A stretch of 64,000 bases of DNA, taken from NCBI RefSeq assembly GCF_003841465.1, contig NZ_REFZ01000002.1, positions 186,001 to 250,000 on the forward strand. Direction: 5' to 3'. The position numbers and the translations under genes were made by a program. The stretch's first letter is position 1; every line of letters starts with the position of its first letter. Shown piece by piece: positions 1-8,790 of this stretch. This stretch comes from Natrarchaeobius oligotrophus. GTDB taxonomy: Archaea > Halobacteriota > Halobacteria > Halobacteriales > Natrialbaceae. The notes under the pieces were generated by a model, which worked only from the letters and a program-made list of their open reading frames with translations, ran no database searches and had not been told where the DNA came from.

Positions 1-559
1 TACCCGTTCAAACTGTTAGAGCCACTTTGCGTCGTTCTCGCGTCGTTCGTGATCGGTCGGACGAACTGGATTACCTGGGGTGTGGGGTCACCTTCGACCG
101 ACGCGAAATCGACCTCGAGGACTACGTGACGAACCTTCGAAGCACGGTCTCGGACGACGCGCTGCTCGCCGAGTACACCGACGAGGTCGTCGCTTCTCGG
201 GAACTCGTCAGCGTGGTACGCGTCCCGGGTGGTCCTCGCATCACTTACGAACGGATCACGCGATTCGTCACGATCTTCTATCGGTTCACCCCTCGACGGA
301 CGATCGCGATTCTCGGGCGCTTCGTGGCCGTCACGGCCGCGACGGTCGCCGGCCCCTGTTCGTCGCCGCGGGTGTGACGTATCTCGCACGGGCTCAGTAT
401 CGTACGCTCGGCGTCGATCGACGAACGTGGCTGTTCGCGGTTCCGTCGCTCGTCCTCGCACCCCTCTTCGGCATCGCCGGGATCGTCAGGCCCACCTTCG
501 TCTGGGGCGATCGTCGCTACCGGTGGGACGACACGTTCGACGTAACCGTACTCGAGTAG
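1..559 (+). pseudogene. Frameshifted membrane protein remnant, 5' end outside window
   Basis: The reading frame is open from the left edge, so the true start lies outside the window. It codes for a charged soluble segment and then hydrophobic sequence (IAILGRFVAVTAATVAG), where the frame ends in an out-of-frame stop near 377. A second frame picks up the same kind of sequence from about base 350 (FVAAGVTYLARAQ, then a hydrophobic helix SLVLAPLFGIAGIV and a C-terminal FVWGDRRYRW) and stops at 559. The two halves join smoothly if one base is missing in the C-rich run near 345-355. The membrane helices followed by a short WGxRxYRW-type tail resemble the C-terminus of membrane-bound family 2 glycosyltransferases, but that is only a guess. 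It could be a true pseudogene or a sequencing error. Confidence 0.5.
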
Positions 560-560
560 G

Positions 561-1195
561 TCATTCCGAGAGATGCTCCTCGAGGTCGTCGTACAGCGCC
601 CGAGCCTGATCTTCGGTCAGATCGACGATGGGCTGGCGCCGATATTCGGGCGGTTTCGACTCGGGGTGTGGGCGAAAGTAGCCGTCGAGTTCGTACATTC
701 GTCTCCCCTCGCGCTCGCGGACGCGAACCTCGATGTGGTCGTATTCCATACCTGGCGATACGTCCTCGAGGGGGTTAATGGTTCCAGCGCATTCGTTCCC
801 CGCTTCGACGTCGAGGTCGTTCGATTCGTTTTCGTCGATGGTGGCGTCGAACGTCGAGTAATCGGTTAACTCGACCCGCGGAGAACGACGTCGCGTGAGA
901 CGTTCCGTGGCAATCGACGGTACTGAAACGTCGACGAACGCACTCGCCTTCGCGACCGACTCGCGGACGCGATGGACGGTTCGGTCGCCCACACTGTCGA
1001 CCTGCCGTCTTCGAAGAAGCTGCCAGCGATCCGATCAGTGGCCCCGGTGACGCCGCCGACCGGCTCGCGATCGAGCGAATCGACGACGCCGATGACGTCA
1101 GAACCGACGGGCGCACCGCCGTTTCGAGACTGGCGTATCGAGTGTGTACTCGACGCGCTCGTTCGAAACGGCGTCTCCGATATTCGTGGATGACT
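561..1195 (-). pseudogene. Broken hypothetical gene (two apparent frameshifts)
   Basis: The 3' part, 561-992, is open for 143 residues with an acidic haloarchaeal composition. It holds a segment EYDHIEVRVREREGRRMYELDGYFRPHP and an acidic C-terminal helix. Upstream, coding-like sequence with G/C-rich third positions continues in two other minus frames: GSDVIGVVDSLDREPVGGV around 1000-1105, and NIGDAVSNERVEYTLDTPVS around 1110-1190. The three pieces read as one protein if frames change near 1000-1010 and 1100-1110. No family was recognised. Only the 561-992 piece could still be translated from an internal start. The gene lies back to back with the frameshifted gene to its left, which supports local decay or local sequence error. 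Confidence 0.4.
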
Positions 1196-1341
1196 GCTAT
1201 CGGATCGATCGTTCGAGCTGTACCGCCCGTGGGAGGTCCTGCAGGGTCGTTCGCGGCCAGTGGAGAACGCTCGGGGGACGACTCCGACTTCCGGGGCGTC
1301 GGGTTCGGCCGAAGCTCGTTTCGCTCCCGTCTCCGATCCCT

Positions 1342-1980
1342 TCACGGCTCCAGGTAGCTCATTGCCTCGTCGTCGGATACCTGCCCGAAGTCCGCGTAGA
1401 ACTGACCGACACCCCTGAATGCGGCGGGCGTCTCGAGACAGACCACCTCGTCGACCTGCGCTTCGAGGTCGGCGATCGTATCCGGCGGACCGACCGGAAC
1501 GGCCAGGACGATTCGCTCGGCGTCGGATCGCTCGAGTTTCGAAAGACACGCCCTCAGAGTCGAGCCGGTCGCCACCCCGTCGTCGACGACGACCACAGTT
1601 TTCCCGCCAAGATCGGGTGCCGGTCGGCCGACGCGGTAGCGTTCAGCCTTCCGGTGGGCGTTCTCCGCTTCGATCTCACGCCGTTCCTGGAAGTACCCCT
1701 CGTCGGTTCGCGTCCCGTTGATCGCTCGTTCGTTCCGCCAGGCGCTTCCGTCGCTCGCCACGGCGCCGACGGCGTACTCCGGATTTCCCGGCGCACCGAT
1801 CTTCTTCGCGACGACGACGTCGAGCGGTGCCTCGAGCGCGTCCGCGACGGCACGTCCCAACGGGAGTCCGCCGCGCGGGACGGCGAGGACGATATCGGCG
1901 TCGATCCCGCGCTCACGAAGGGCCTGGCCGAGTCGCTTTCCCGCGTCGGTTCTGTCCGCGAACTGTCGAACCCCAGCCAT
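1342..1980 (-). CDS. Phosphoribosyltransferase domain protein
   Basis: A 212-residue type I phosphoribosyltransferase-fold protein. The PRPP-binding loop VVVVDDGVATGST lies at about residues 129-141, and an upstream segment VLAVPRGGLPLGRAVA at about 31-46 is typical of the family found next to dienelactone-hydrolase-like proteins. Family members transfer or bind phosphoribosyl pyrophosphate; the substrate here is unknown. The chosen start (MAGVRQFADRTDAGKRL) begins exactly where family similarity begins; a longer in-frame extension to 2112 would overlap the next promoter region and looks non-coding. It is divergent from the alpha/beta hydrolase at 2081, a pairing common in both bacteria and haloarchaea, which suggests a shared but undefined role. 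Confidence 0.85.
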   Translation of the reverse strand: MAGVRQFADRTDAGKRLGQALRERGIDADIVLAVPRGGLPLGRAVADALEAPLDVVVAKKIGAPGNPEYAVGAVASDGSAWRNERAINGTRTDEGYFQERREIEAENAHRKAERYRVGRPAPDLGGKTVVVVDDGVATGSTLRACLSKLERSDAERIVLAVPVGPPDTIADLEAQVDEVVCLETPAAFRGVGQFYADFGQVSDDEAMSYLEP

Positions 1981-2080
1981 CGTTCCGACCGTCTCCACGT
2001 GACGAGACGTCAAAAAACGAGTGGACCGTCCGATCCGCCCACCCACGTGCATCAAGTTCACCGCCGACGTCGGTTCACCT

Positions 2081-2722
2081 ATGACCAACGATACCGACGC
2101 GTTCGTCTCCATCCCTGTCGATGACGTCGAACTGGAGGGGGCCCTCGAGGTACCTCCGGGAACTCCTGGTGTCGTCGTCTTCGCTCACGGCAGCGGCTCG
2201 AGCCGCAAGAGCCCGAGGAACAACTACGTTGCTGACGTCATCCGCAGCCGCGGGCTCGGGACGCTGTTGTTTGACCTCCTCACCGAAGTCGAAGACCGAG
2301 ACCGTGGGAACCGATTCGACATTCCGTTGCTCACGGATCGTCTCGTCGCGGTCACCGAGTGGCTGTGGTCTCGCGACGGGACGGGAGATGCTGGGATCGG
2401 CTACTTCGGTTCGAGTACCGGCGCTGCGGCGGCGCTGCGAGCGGCCGCCCGACTCGAGACCGACGTCGACGCCGTGGTCTCACGCGGCGGACGCGTGGAC
2501 ATGGCGTCCGCAGTGCTCGAGGAGGTTCGAGCGCCCACGTTGTTCGTCGTCGGCGGCGCGGACACGCAGGTGCTCGAACTCAACCGCGAGGCACGGACGC
2601 AGCTCTCCTGTGCGAACGACCTCCACGTCGTCGAGGGGGCCGGACACCTCTTCGAGGGCGAGGGTGAACTCGAGGAGGTCGCCGACGTCGCAGCCGACTG
2701 GTTCGCAGACACGGTAGCCTGA
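2081..2722 (+). CDS. Dienelactone-hydrolase-like alpha/beta hydrolase
   Basis: A 213-residue alpha/beta hydrolase. The oxyanion segment FAHGSGSSRKSPRN follows the first strands, the nucleophile elbow is GSSTG with Ser112, the acid region is VGGADTQV, and the catalytic histidine is in GAGHLFEG near the C-terminus. This fits the small soluble hydrolases related to dienelactone hydrolase; the natural ester or thioester substrate is unknown. The start at MTNDTDAFVS was preferred over an in-frame codon at 2021 because the extension (MDRPIRPPTC...) lacks family similarity. Divergent partner of the phosphoribosyltransferase at 1342-1980. Its stop codon overlaps the start of a short open frame at 2722. 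Confidence 0.85.
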   Translation: MTNDTDAFVSIPVDDVELEGALEVPPGTPGVVVFAHGSGSSRKSPRNNYVADVIRSRGLGTLLFDLLTEVEDRDRGNRFDIPLLTDRLVAVTEWLWSRDGTGDAGIGYFGSSTGAAAALRAAARLETDVDAVVSRGGRVDMASAVLEEVRAPTLFVVGGADTQVLELNREARTQLSCANDLHVVEGAGHLFEGEGELEEVADVAADWFADTVA

Positions 2723-2999
2723 TGCCGACGGCGCTTTCGCGGAAGATGCGCGCCCTGTTCGTCCGCGACCAACCGGCTAACAAGTCGGCCCGGGGCCACC
2801 GTCGACGAAACGAGGCGCTTCTCGAGACCGTTCCGGAGGGAGACGGTCCTGAGCGAAACCAGTACCCCGTAGCCTGACGTCCCTGTTCGACGACCGCGTT
2901 AGTGCGATCAACGTCGACGAAGTCACCGGAGAGATACAGCACCGCCTCGAACTACGGACACCGGTCGAACCGTGCGAACAGACCGAGCGACGCTCGTGA
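2722..2999 (+). pseudogene. Possible small gene or remnant after the hydrolase
   Basis: An ATG at 2722 overlaps the hydrolase stop (TGATG), which is typical of translational coupling. It opens a basic 51-residue frame ending at 2877 (MPTALSRKMRALFVRDQPAN...). Coding-like sequence continues in another frame to a stop at 2999 (SLFDDRVSAINVDEVTGEIQ...), so the whole may be one gene broken by a frameshift near 2865. No family was recognised and composition alone is weak evidence. It is listed because of the start/stop overlap and because neighbouring genes show the same kind of break. Confidence 0.25.
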
Positions 3000-3490
3000 G
3001 ACTTGGTGAGTCGATTCCGACGAGCGTGGCCGAGGACCGTGCGACCTCGCGTTCCGTGGAAATCAAGCGTGACGTGACCGGTGTCGTGGACGAACGCGGA
3101 CAGCGATTCGACTGTCGGAAGTTCATCCCGCGAAGCAGCGACCGCAAGGGAGACCGGACCGACGTGCCGGAGGCCGGATACCATTCGCGGATTATCGTCG
3201 ACCTCGGGGCATCGCAGGCGCTGCCATCGGCTTTTCAACAACTTCGTGATCAGTTGCCCGAACGTGCGGCCGACCAGAACTGGGAACGCTGTTCGAAGTG
3301 GTCAACAGCGCCGGCTTGGGTGACGCTCAGGGGGCCCGGGCCGGAGGCGGATCACAACCGGTCCAAACGGGAACCGATGTCGAGTCCGTCGACGACGAAA
3401 GCGGAGAATAGCGACGCGACGGGTTCTCGTCGGTCGGTTCCGTTACTGACCGGTGTGCAAACGCTGACGCCACGGTTCGCGTACTCATCG
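3000..3490. other. Stretch without a recognisable gene
   Basis: No open frame on either strand here has haloarchaeal protein character or a recognisable motif. The longest frames are rich in Arg, Ser, Pro and Thr, as expected for wrong-frame translation of GC-rich DNA. Nothing resembling a tRNA or a repeat was seen. Confidence 0.5.
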
Positions 3491-3491
3491 A

Positions 3492-3971
3492 TCAGCCCGT
3501 CTCGACCGTGATATCGCCAACCTGGGTTTGTTCGTGGTACGTACAGATGTAGACCGCCATCTCTTCGGATGCGACGACGCCTTCGAGCGTGGTTTCCTCG
3601 CCCTCCTCGTCTAGATCCTCGCTCTGGTAGTCGTTGATTATCTCGTCGTCGCCGTCGCGGATCTCGAGGTTGTGGAGAACCCCGTCGGCGTTGATCCAGG
3701 TGAAATCGTACTCCTGACCGTCGATGAGCGTGATCGTCGGATTGTCTTCGTCCTCGATGATCGCGGGTTCGACCCCGGTCCACGCTTCGATTCGTCCCTC
3801 GAAGACGAACTCGTCGACGTCTGCCCACTCCTCGTCGTCAGCTTCGTCGTCGCCCACGTCGTCGTCGGGTTCTTCCGCTTCTTCGTCCGGACACCCCGCG
3901 AGCATCGCGAGACTGGCCGCTCCGCCGATTCGTAACACCGTTCGCCGAGACGTTCGCGCATCGTCGTCCAT
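3492..3971 (-). CDS. Cupredoxin-domain lipoprotein (halocyanin-like)
   Basis: A 159-residue exported copper-protein candidate. The N-terminus has a twin-arginine signal (RTSRRTVLRIGG) and a lipobox ending at Cys27 (MLAGC), then a very acidic linker at about 28-52 that would hold the domain above the membrane. The C-terminal cupredoxin fold keeps the type 1 copper ligands His100 (GVLHNLEI), Cys143 and His146 (YICTYHEQTQ). The usual axial Met is replaced by Gln148 or Gln150, as in stellacyanin-like sites. Likely role: single-electron transfer at the outer face of the membrane. Start chosen at MDDDARTSRR because the signal begins there; an in-frame extension to 4154 is not signal-like. Confidence 0.85.
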   Translation of the reverse strand: MDDDARTSRRTVLRIGGAASLAMLAGCPDEEAEEPDDDVGDDEADDEEWADVDEFVFEGRIEAWTGVEPAIIEDEDNPTITLIDGQEYDFTWINADGVLHNLEIRDGDDEIINDYQSEDLDEEGEETTLEGVVASEEMAVYICTYHEQTQVGDITVETG

Positions 3972-4266
3972 CACCGTCCCCACACCGAGCCAGAAAGTAA
4001 AGCCAATACGTGATGGAAACGACTGTTTGTCCTCCGGAAACGTACGCCCCTCCACTCGACCGTCGGTTTCACTCGCCGCTGGTTCCACACGCCGATAACC
4101 GCCGTCCGATCGCGTCAATCCCGACGGGTTCGTCCTGACATCCGCAGGCGACACCGAAGTACGACCGAGCGGAATACGATACTGTGGTCCGTCGCTCGGA
4201 TCGACGTTCTCGTGGTCAGTTCCTCGCGGATACGGCCCACTATACCATCGGTCGCGGAGTGACCGG

Positions 4267-4518
4267 CTATCCGAAGTACGCGACGACCACCATTCCGAAC
4301 AGTACCGCGTGCCAGACGATCGCCGTCGCGACGACTCGCGGATCCGACGGTGGAATGGGTGGGTTCCGGAACATCGCGTCGTACACGAACAGGGTCGCCA
4401 CGAGCGTCCCGACGAAGAGTCCGCCGGTGAGACTCACAGCGGTCACGTAGCTCAAGAGAACCCCACCCAGAAGACTTCCGGCGATACCTGCCAGAACCTT
4501 GTCGTAGTGTTCGACCAT
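4267..4518 (-). CDS. Small membrane protein, three predicted helices
   Basis: An 83-residue hydrophobic protein. Three membrane segments can be read: LAGIAGSLLGGVLLSYVTAV, GGLFVGTLVATLFVYDAMF, and AIVWHAVLFGMVVVAYFG at the C-terminus. A proline-rich loop (RNPPIPPSDP) lies between the second and third. It belongs to the many short membrane proteins of haloarchaea without an assigned function. Start at MVEHYDKV; the longer in-frame extension is Arg/Pro rich and unlikely to be translated. It stands alone between the cupredoxin gene and the small zinc-like gene. Confidence 0.75.
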   Translation of the reverse strand: MVEHYDKVLAGIAGSLLGGVLLSYVTAVSLTGGLFVGTLVATLFVYDAMFRNPPIPPSDPRVVATAIVWHAVLFGMVVVAYFG

Positions 4519-4745
4519 GCGTACTCCCTCGTGTCCGGATACGACTCGACGCGGTAGTAATCCTTCGGACGTTCCCAGGCTGTCGGAATTTGGTGGTGAT
4601 CGGTTCGTGGACGCAGGTTCCGTACGATCTGGTGTGACGATTTCCCGGCACCACCGCGAACACACTCGGTTGTGCCGGTTCTGATCTCCGACAGCCGGCC
4701 TCGCACTACCGATTCGCGGGCTCAGAACGCCCGTCGCTCGAGTAA

Positions 4746-4997
4746 TCAGCGCTGTCGGGAGTCGACGGCGAGTACGCGGTCGGGATCGAACGTGTCCTCG
4801 TGGATCGAGGGGCCGTCCTCGTCGTCGAGTCGCCAGCCGTTGCCCTCGCGGTCGAGTAGCTGTACGTCCGCACAGCGGACGCATCGAAACGGGTAGACGG
4901 GACCGTCGTCGGCCGTGACAACGACCTCGTGGTTCCAGGGGTGGTGCCAGTCGTGGCCGTACAGCCGGCACTGCCAGTTGACGGTCAGGTATCCCAT
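4746..4997 (-). CDS. Small putative metal-binding protein
   Basis: An 83-residue acidic protein. A Cys/His-rich first half (NWQCRLYGHDWHHPWNH, then FRCVRCADVQLL) offers one CxxC pair plus Cys10 and several His, consistent with a small zinc site. The second half is acidic (DDEDGPSIHEDTFDPD). The pattern resembles short haloarchaeal zinc-ribbon-like proteins of unknown function. Start at MGYLTVNW; sequence upstream in frame is not protein-like. About 260 bases with no recognised gene separate it from the divergent fhs remnant. Confidence 0.7.
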   Translation of the reverse strand: MGYLTVNWQCRLYGHDWHHPWNHEVVVTADDGPVYPFRCVRCADVQLLDREGNGWRLDDEDGPSIHEDTFDPDRVLAVDSRQR

Positions 4998-5261
4998 GGA
5001 GTGTGGTACGTTCTCATCTCGCTTAAGTCGCTCGTGATCCTGGACGCGTTCGAAAATCGATCGACACACCCACAGAAAACGCGTCGGTCGACGAAACGGG
5101 GCAGTTTCGGTACCGACTCGGTTGTCGATCAGTAGTGCACCAATCCCATTCAATTCCCACGACGAGCGGACGGTACCACGGGAGGCAAAAAACAGTCTGT
5201 GAATTTCCGGACGCCAGGAACGAGGGCAACGATTCAAGCGAACGGTCGTGGACAGTTCCGT

Positions 5262-6958
5262 ATGCGATCGATCGATCCGCTTCCGACGGCCGTACCTCCC
5301 GACGCGGAGCTCTCCCGTTCGGCGGAGAAACGCCCCATTCGGAGCGTGGCGGCTGACCTTGGATTCGCCCCCGACGACGTCGAGCAGTTCGGGACGTACG
5401 CCGGCAAACTGACTCACGACGCGATCCAGCGGTCAACGAACCGATGTGCGGACGGACGGCTCGTGCTCGTAACCGCGATGACCCCGACGCCCGCCGGTGA
5501 GGGAAAGACCGTCACGACCATCGGGCTCGGCGGCGCGCTCGAAGCGATCGGCGAACGGAGTCTGGTAGCGATTCGCGAACCCTCGCTGGGTCCGATCTTC
5601 GGTCTCAAAGGCGGCGCGACCGGCGGCGGTTACGCGCAGGTGGTACCGATGGAGGACGTAAATCTCCAGTTCACCGGCGACCTTCCGTCGATCACTGCCG
5701 ACCACAACCTCGTCGCGGCGATGCTGGATAACCACCTCCATCGCGGAAACGAGCTGAGTATCGACGTCAGTGAGGTCGTCTGGCCGAGAGCACTGGACGT
5801 AAACGACCGAGCGCTTCGCCGGATCGTCGTCGGACGGGGGGGCGAAGCGAACGGTATCACGCGAGAATCGTCGTTCGTCATCACGGCGGCCTCCGAGTTG
5901 ATGGCGGTCGTCGGGATGGCCGAGGATCTGCGAGATCTCGAGCGACGCGTCTCTCGAGTTATCGTCGCGTACGATCGTCACGGAGAGCCGGTAACGGTCG
6001 CTGATCTCGATGCGACGGGTGCCGTCGTCACACTCTTGCGGGACGCGATTCGACCGAACCACGTCCAGACCCTGGACGGATGCCCCGCATTCGTTCACGG
6101 GGGCCGTTCGCGAACATCGCCCACGGTACGAATACGCTCGTCGCCGATCGAGTCGGCCTCTCGCTTTCCGACTACGTCGTAACTGAGGCCGGCTTCGGAA
6201 GCGACCTCGGGGCCGAGAAGTTTTTCGACGTCGTCGCGAGGGAGGGAATCGTTCCCGGACGCCGTGGTACCGGTCGTGACGGTTCGTGCGCTGAAATACC
6301 ACGGTGGGGACGGTCACGACGAAGACGGCGAGGACGTCGAGACGGTTCGCGCCGGGTTCCCCAACCTCGATCACCACGTCGACGTCTTACGGAAGTTTGG
6401 ATTCGAACCGATCGTCGCGATCAACCGGTTCGTGGACGACGCAGACGCCGAATTCGGTGCGATTCTCGACCACTGTCGGGAACTGGACGTCGACGCTGCC
6501 ATCTCGGAGGTCTATCACCGGGGAGCCGAGGGGGGAACCGAGCTCGCGTATCTGGTGAGGAAAGCCGCCGATGCCGGAGCACCGGCGTTCGAGCCGCTGT
6601 ACGACCTCGACTCGCCACTTGACGAGAAGGTCGAGTCCGTTGCGACGCGCGGGTGTACGGGGCTGACGGGGTGACGTTCACGGACGGTGCGCGTGACGAC
6701 CTATATCGAATAATCCGACACGGGTTCGAGGACCTACCAGTCTTTTTGTCAAAAGTTCCGTCATCGTTGTCGGACGACCCCGATCAACAGGGGGTTTCGA
6801 CGGAGTGGACGCTCACTGTCCGCGAACTGTACCCGGCGAGCGGACCCGAATTCGTCGTCGCGTTGACCGGCGACGTACTGACGATGCCCGGATTACCGAA
6901 CGAACCGGCGGCAATACGACTGGCCGTCGACGACCACGGAAACGTCACCGGACTCTAA
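5262..6958 (+). pseudogene. fhs: Formate-tetrahydrofolate ligase, three frameshifts
   Basis: The sequence encodes essentially all of formate-tetrahydrofolate ligase (about 565 codons, the usual family length), but in four pieces. Piece 1 (5262 to about 6100) has the ATP-binding loop TPAGEGKTVTTIGL and the conserved GPIFGLKGGATGGGYAQVVP. Piece 2 (about 6105-6250) has [13 protein letters not shown] and [14 protein letters not shown]. Piece 3 (about 6255-6650) has [12 protein letters not shown] and [10 protein letters not shown]. Piece 4 (about 6655-6958) has VYGADGVTFTDGA and the C-terminal MTMPGLP-type region. Shifts fall near a run of five G at 6104, at CCCGG near 6251 and at GCGGG near 6650. 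The enzyme would make 10-formyltetrahydrofolate from formate. As read, it cannot be made; either decay or homopolymer sequencing error. Confidence 0.9.
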
Positions 6959-7750
6959 GGCATCTCACGGGTGACACCACTGCGACGTCGAACGTTGTCC
7001 GGAATTTAGTATATCGATATATAGTTTATCGATTCGAGTCTGGGCTATCCACGACTCGAGCCACCGGAAAACGCCGAAACGAGGGTAACACCGAATTACT
7101 TGAGTAAATGGTGATTTAACAAAGTGATTTGAGGGGTGGAAACGCTCGATACCGGCGACGAAACGGTCACACGGGCCGCTCGAACGGACGATTCGAAGAT
7201 GACGGCCAGTTTCACCGACTCGAGTTCGGAGTTCCAGGGCGGAAAAACGTGTTCGAGAGACGTCGGAGCTCGTGGCTGGACGAGTCGGAAAATCGAATCG
7301 ACGGACGCGACGAATCCCCTTTTCGAACGGTTACCCCGGGGGACGCGCGTGGGAAACGGGAATTTCCGGGGCCCGAGCAATTCGCGTCGGACGTGGATAC
7401 GCGGGTCGCCGTCGGTGACACGGACGAATCGATCGGCGCGGTGGGTGGAGTACGACCCGTTCTATCCAAGCCGGCACCATCGCACCCGCGTTCGGGACGC
7501 GGAGTGGCGTCGTCAACGTTGAACATGAGTGCAACGCGTTGAGCGTCCGAAGGAACCGAAGGTATAAATTATATACCGCTATACAAAATGTGGGGCGAGA
7601 CTAATCAGCGATTCAAGTCCCGCAGACGAGAGGACGGCGCCACGGCCGCCCGGCGTGACGATCCGACGTCACGTCGATCAGCACCGACTACACGGCGATC
7701 CGTATTTACGATAATACATATGTAAACGAAAACGGTCGTTGCCGACCCGG
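6959..7750. other. Long stretch without a recognisable gene
   Basis: Open frames here on both strands are low-complexity Arg/Ser/Gly translations that contradict each other, and none carries a motif. AT-rich patches around 7005-7030 and 7565-7590 (GGTATAAATTATATACC-like) look like promoter or spacer sequence rather than coding DNA. Confidence 0.5.
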
Positions 7751-7752
7751 CG

Positions 7753-7767
7753 TTTGCCATCGGCAAA
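7753..7767. promoter_or_regulatory. Operator-like palindrome, upstream copy
   Basis: TTTGCCATCGGCAAA is a perfect 6+6 inverted repeat with a 3-base spacer. A close copy lies 92 bases downstream, directly on the promoter of the IclR gene at 7891. Two spaced copies of one palindrome upstream of a regulator gene suggest binding by that regulator. Confidence 0.5.
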
Positions 7768-7844
7768 TTCCGATCGACGGTGGTGATAATCGGTGAGAGA
7801 CGGCCGCTTCAAAAGCCACCCAATCTGATCGTATCGCAACCGCG

Positions 7845-7859
7845 TTTGCTATTGCCAAA
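7845..7859. promoter_or_regulatory. Operator-like palindrome overlapping IclR promoter
   Basis: TTTGCTATTGCCAAA matches the palindrome at 7753 at 12 of 15 positions and keeps the TTTG/CAAA arms. It overlaps the BRE part of the promoter at 7855-7868, so a protein bound here would block transcription factor B. This fits autorepression by the IclR product. Confidence 0.5.
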
Positions 7860-7868
7860 CTTATTTAT
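7855..7868 (+). promoter_or_regulatory. BRE/TATA promoter of the IclR gene at 7891
   Basis: CCAAACTTATTTAT has the archaeal arrangement of a purine-containing BRE followed by a TATA box. The box centre is about 27 bases before the ATG at 7891, so transcription would start at or next to the start codon (leaderless). This supports 7891 over the in-frame upstream codons. Confidence 0.6.
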
Positions 7869-7890
7869 GACTGAGCGAACAGTAACAGGT

Positions 7891-8679
7891 ATGAGCGCGA
7901 ACTCGGACGACGGTCGACGGCGTATCAAGTCCGTCGACAAGGCGTTTCTGATCATTCAGGCGCTTCGGGAACAGGGGAACGCCGGAGCCGGAGTCACGAC
8001 GGTCGCAGACGCGGTGGGAATGTCCAAGGGGTCCGCCCACACGTATCTGAACACGCTCAAACAACACGGCGTAGTGACGGAACAGAACGGGCGCTACCGA
8101 CTCGGGCTCCAACTCCTCGAGCTCGGCGAGTACGCGAAACGACAGAATCTCGTCTATCAGTGCGCACAGGATCCGGTCGACGAAATCGCGACGCGAACGG
8201 GAGAACTCGCCCGTCTCGTCGTCAAAGAGCAGGGGTACGGCGTCTATCTCTATAAAGCGGAAGGCGATAACGCTATCGAGACGACGATCCAGCCGGGCCA
8301 GCGGGAGTATCTCCACTGCACTTCCCAGGGCAAAGCGATTCTGGCGCACCTATCCGAATCCGAGGTTCGAGAGATCGTCGACGAACGTGGACTTCCAGCG
8401 CGGACGGAAGATACGATCACCGACATCGACGAACTCCTCGACGAGTTAGAGGAGATCCGCGAGCGGGGCGTCGCGTTCAGCCGAAGTGAGTCGACGCGCG
8501 GGATGCGCTGTGTGGCTTCGCCCGTTCACGCGCCAGACGGGAGTGTCGTGGCTGCGATCGGCGTCTGTGGGCCCATGAGTCGGTTGCAGGGGGATCGGTT
8601 CACCGAAGAGATTCCGGACATCGTCAGGAACGCGGCGAACATCGTCGAGATCAACATCCAGATGAACCGGAACTCCTGA
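7891..8679 (+). CDS. IclR-family transcriptional regulator
   Basis: A 262-residue regulator. The N-terminal winged helix-turn-helix spans about residues 10-75 (KSVDKAFLIIQALREQG, VADAVGMSKGSAHTYLNTLKQHG). The C-terminal IclR effector domain spans about 90-255 and includes LHCTSQGKAILAHLSESE and AIGVCGPMSRLQGDRF. IclR proteins bind DNA as dimers or tetramers and respond to catabolic intermediates. It lies directly ahead of the importer ATPase gene at 8791 and is the likely controller of the NitT/TauT-type transporter genes. A promoter 27 bases upstream and two palindromes suggest autoregulation. Two more IclR genes lie in the window. Confidence 0.92.
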   Translation: MSANSDDGRRRIKSVDKAFLIIQALREQGNAGAGVTTVADAVGMSKGSAHTYLNTLKQHGVVTEQNGRYRLGLQLLELGEYAKRQNLVYQCAQDPVDEIATRTGELARLVVKEQGYGVYLYKAEGDNAIETTIQPGQREYLHCTSQGKAILAHLSESEVREIVDERGLPARTEDTITDIDELLDELEEIRERGVAFSRSESTRGMRCVASPVHAPDGSVVAAIGVCGPMSRLQGDRFTEEIPDIVRNAANIVEINIQMNRNS

Positions 8680-8790
8680 TGGTACTCCGTCGGCGACCGA
8701 CGATCTCGCGGTTCGCTCGTGGCCGACGTCCGTACGGATAGATAGAATCATATGAATCGAGTTAGTACGGATTACCATCGCCGCAATACT

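Noticed and set aside
6959-7542. Plus and minus frames of 90-137 codons after fhs
   Set aside because: Overlapping frames in different phases have equally poor protein character; none is consistent with haloarchaeal composition.
7600-7635. GATTCAAGTCCCGC string resembling a tRNA T-loop
   Set aside because: The flanking bases do not form the 5-bp T-stem, and no acceptor, D- or anticodon arm can be drawn around it.
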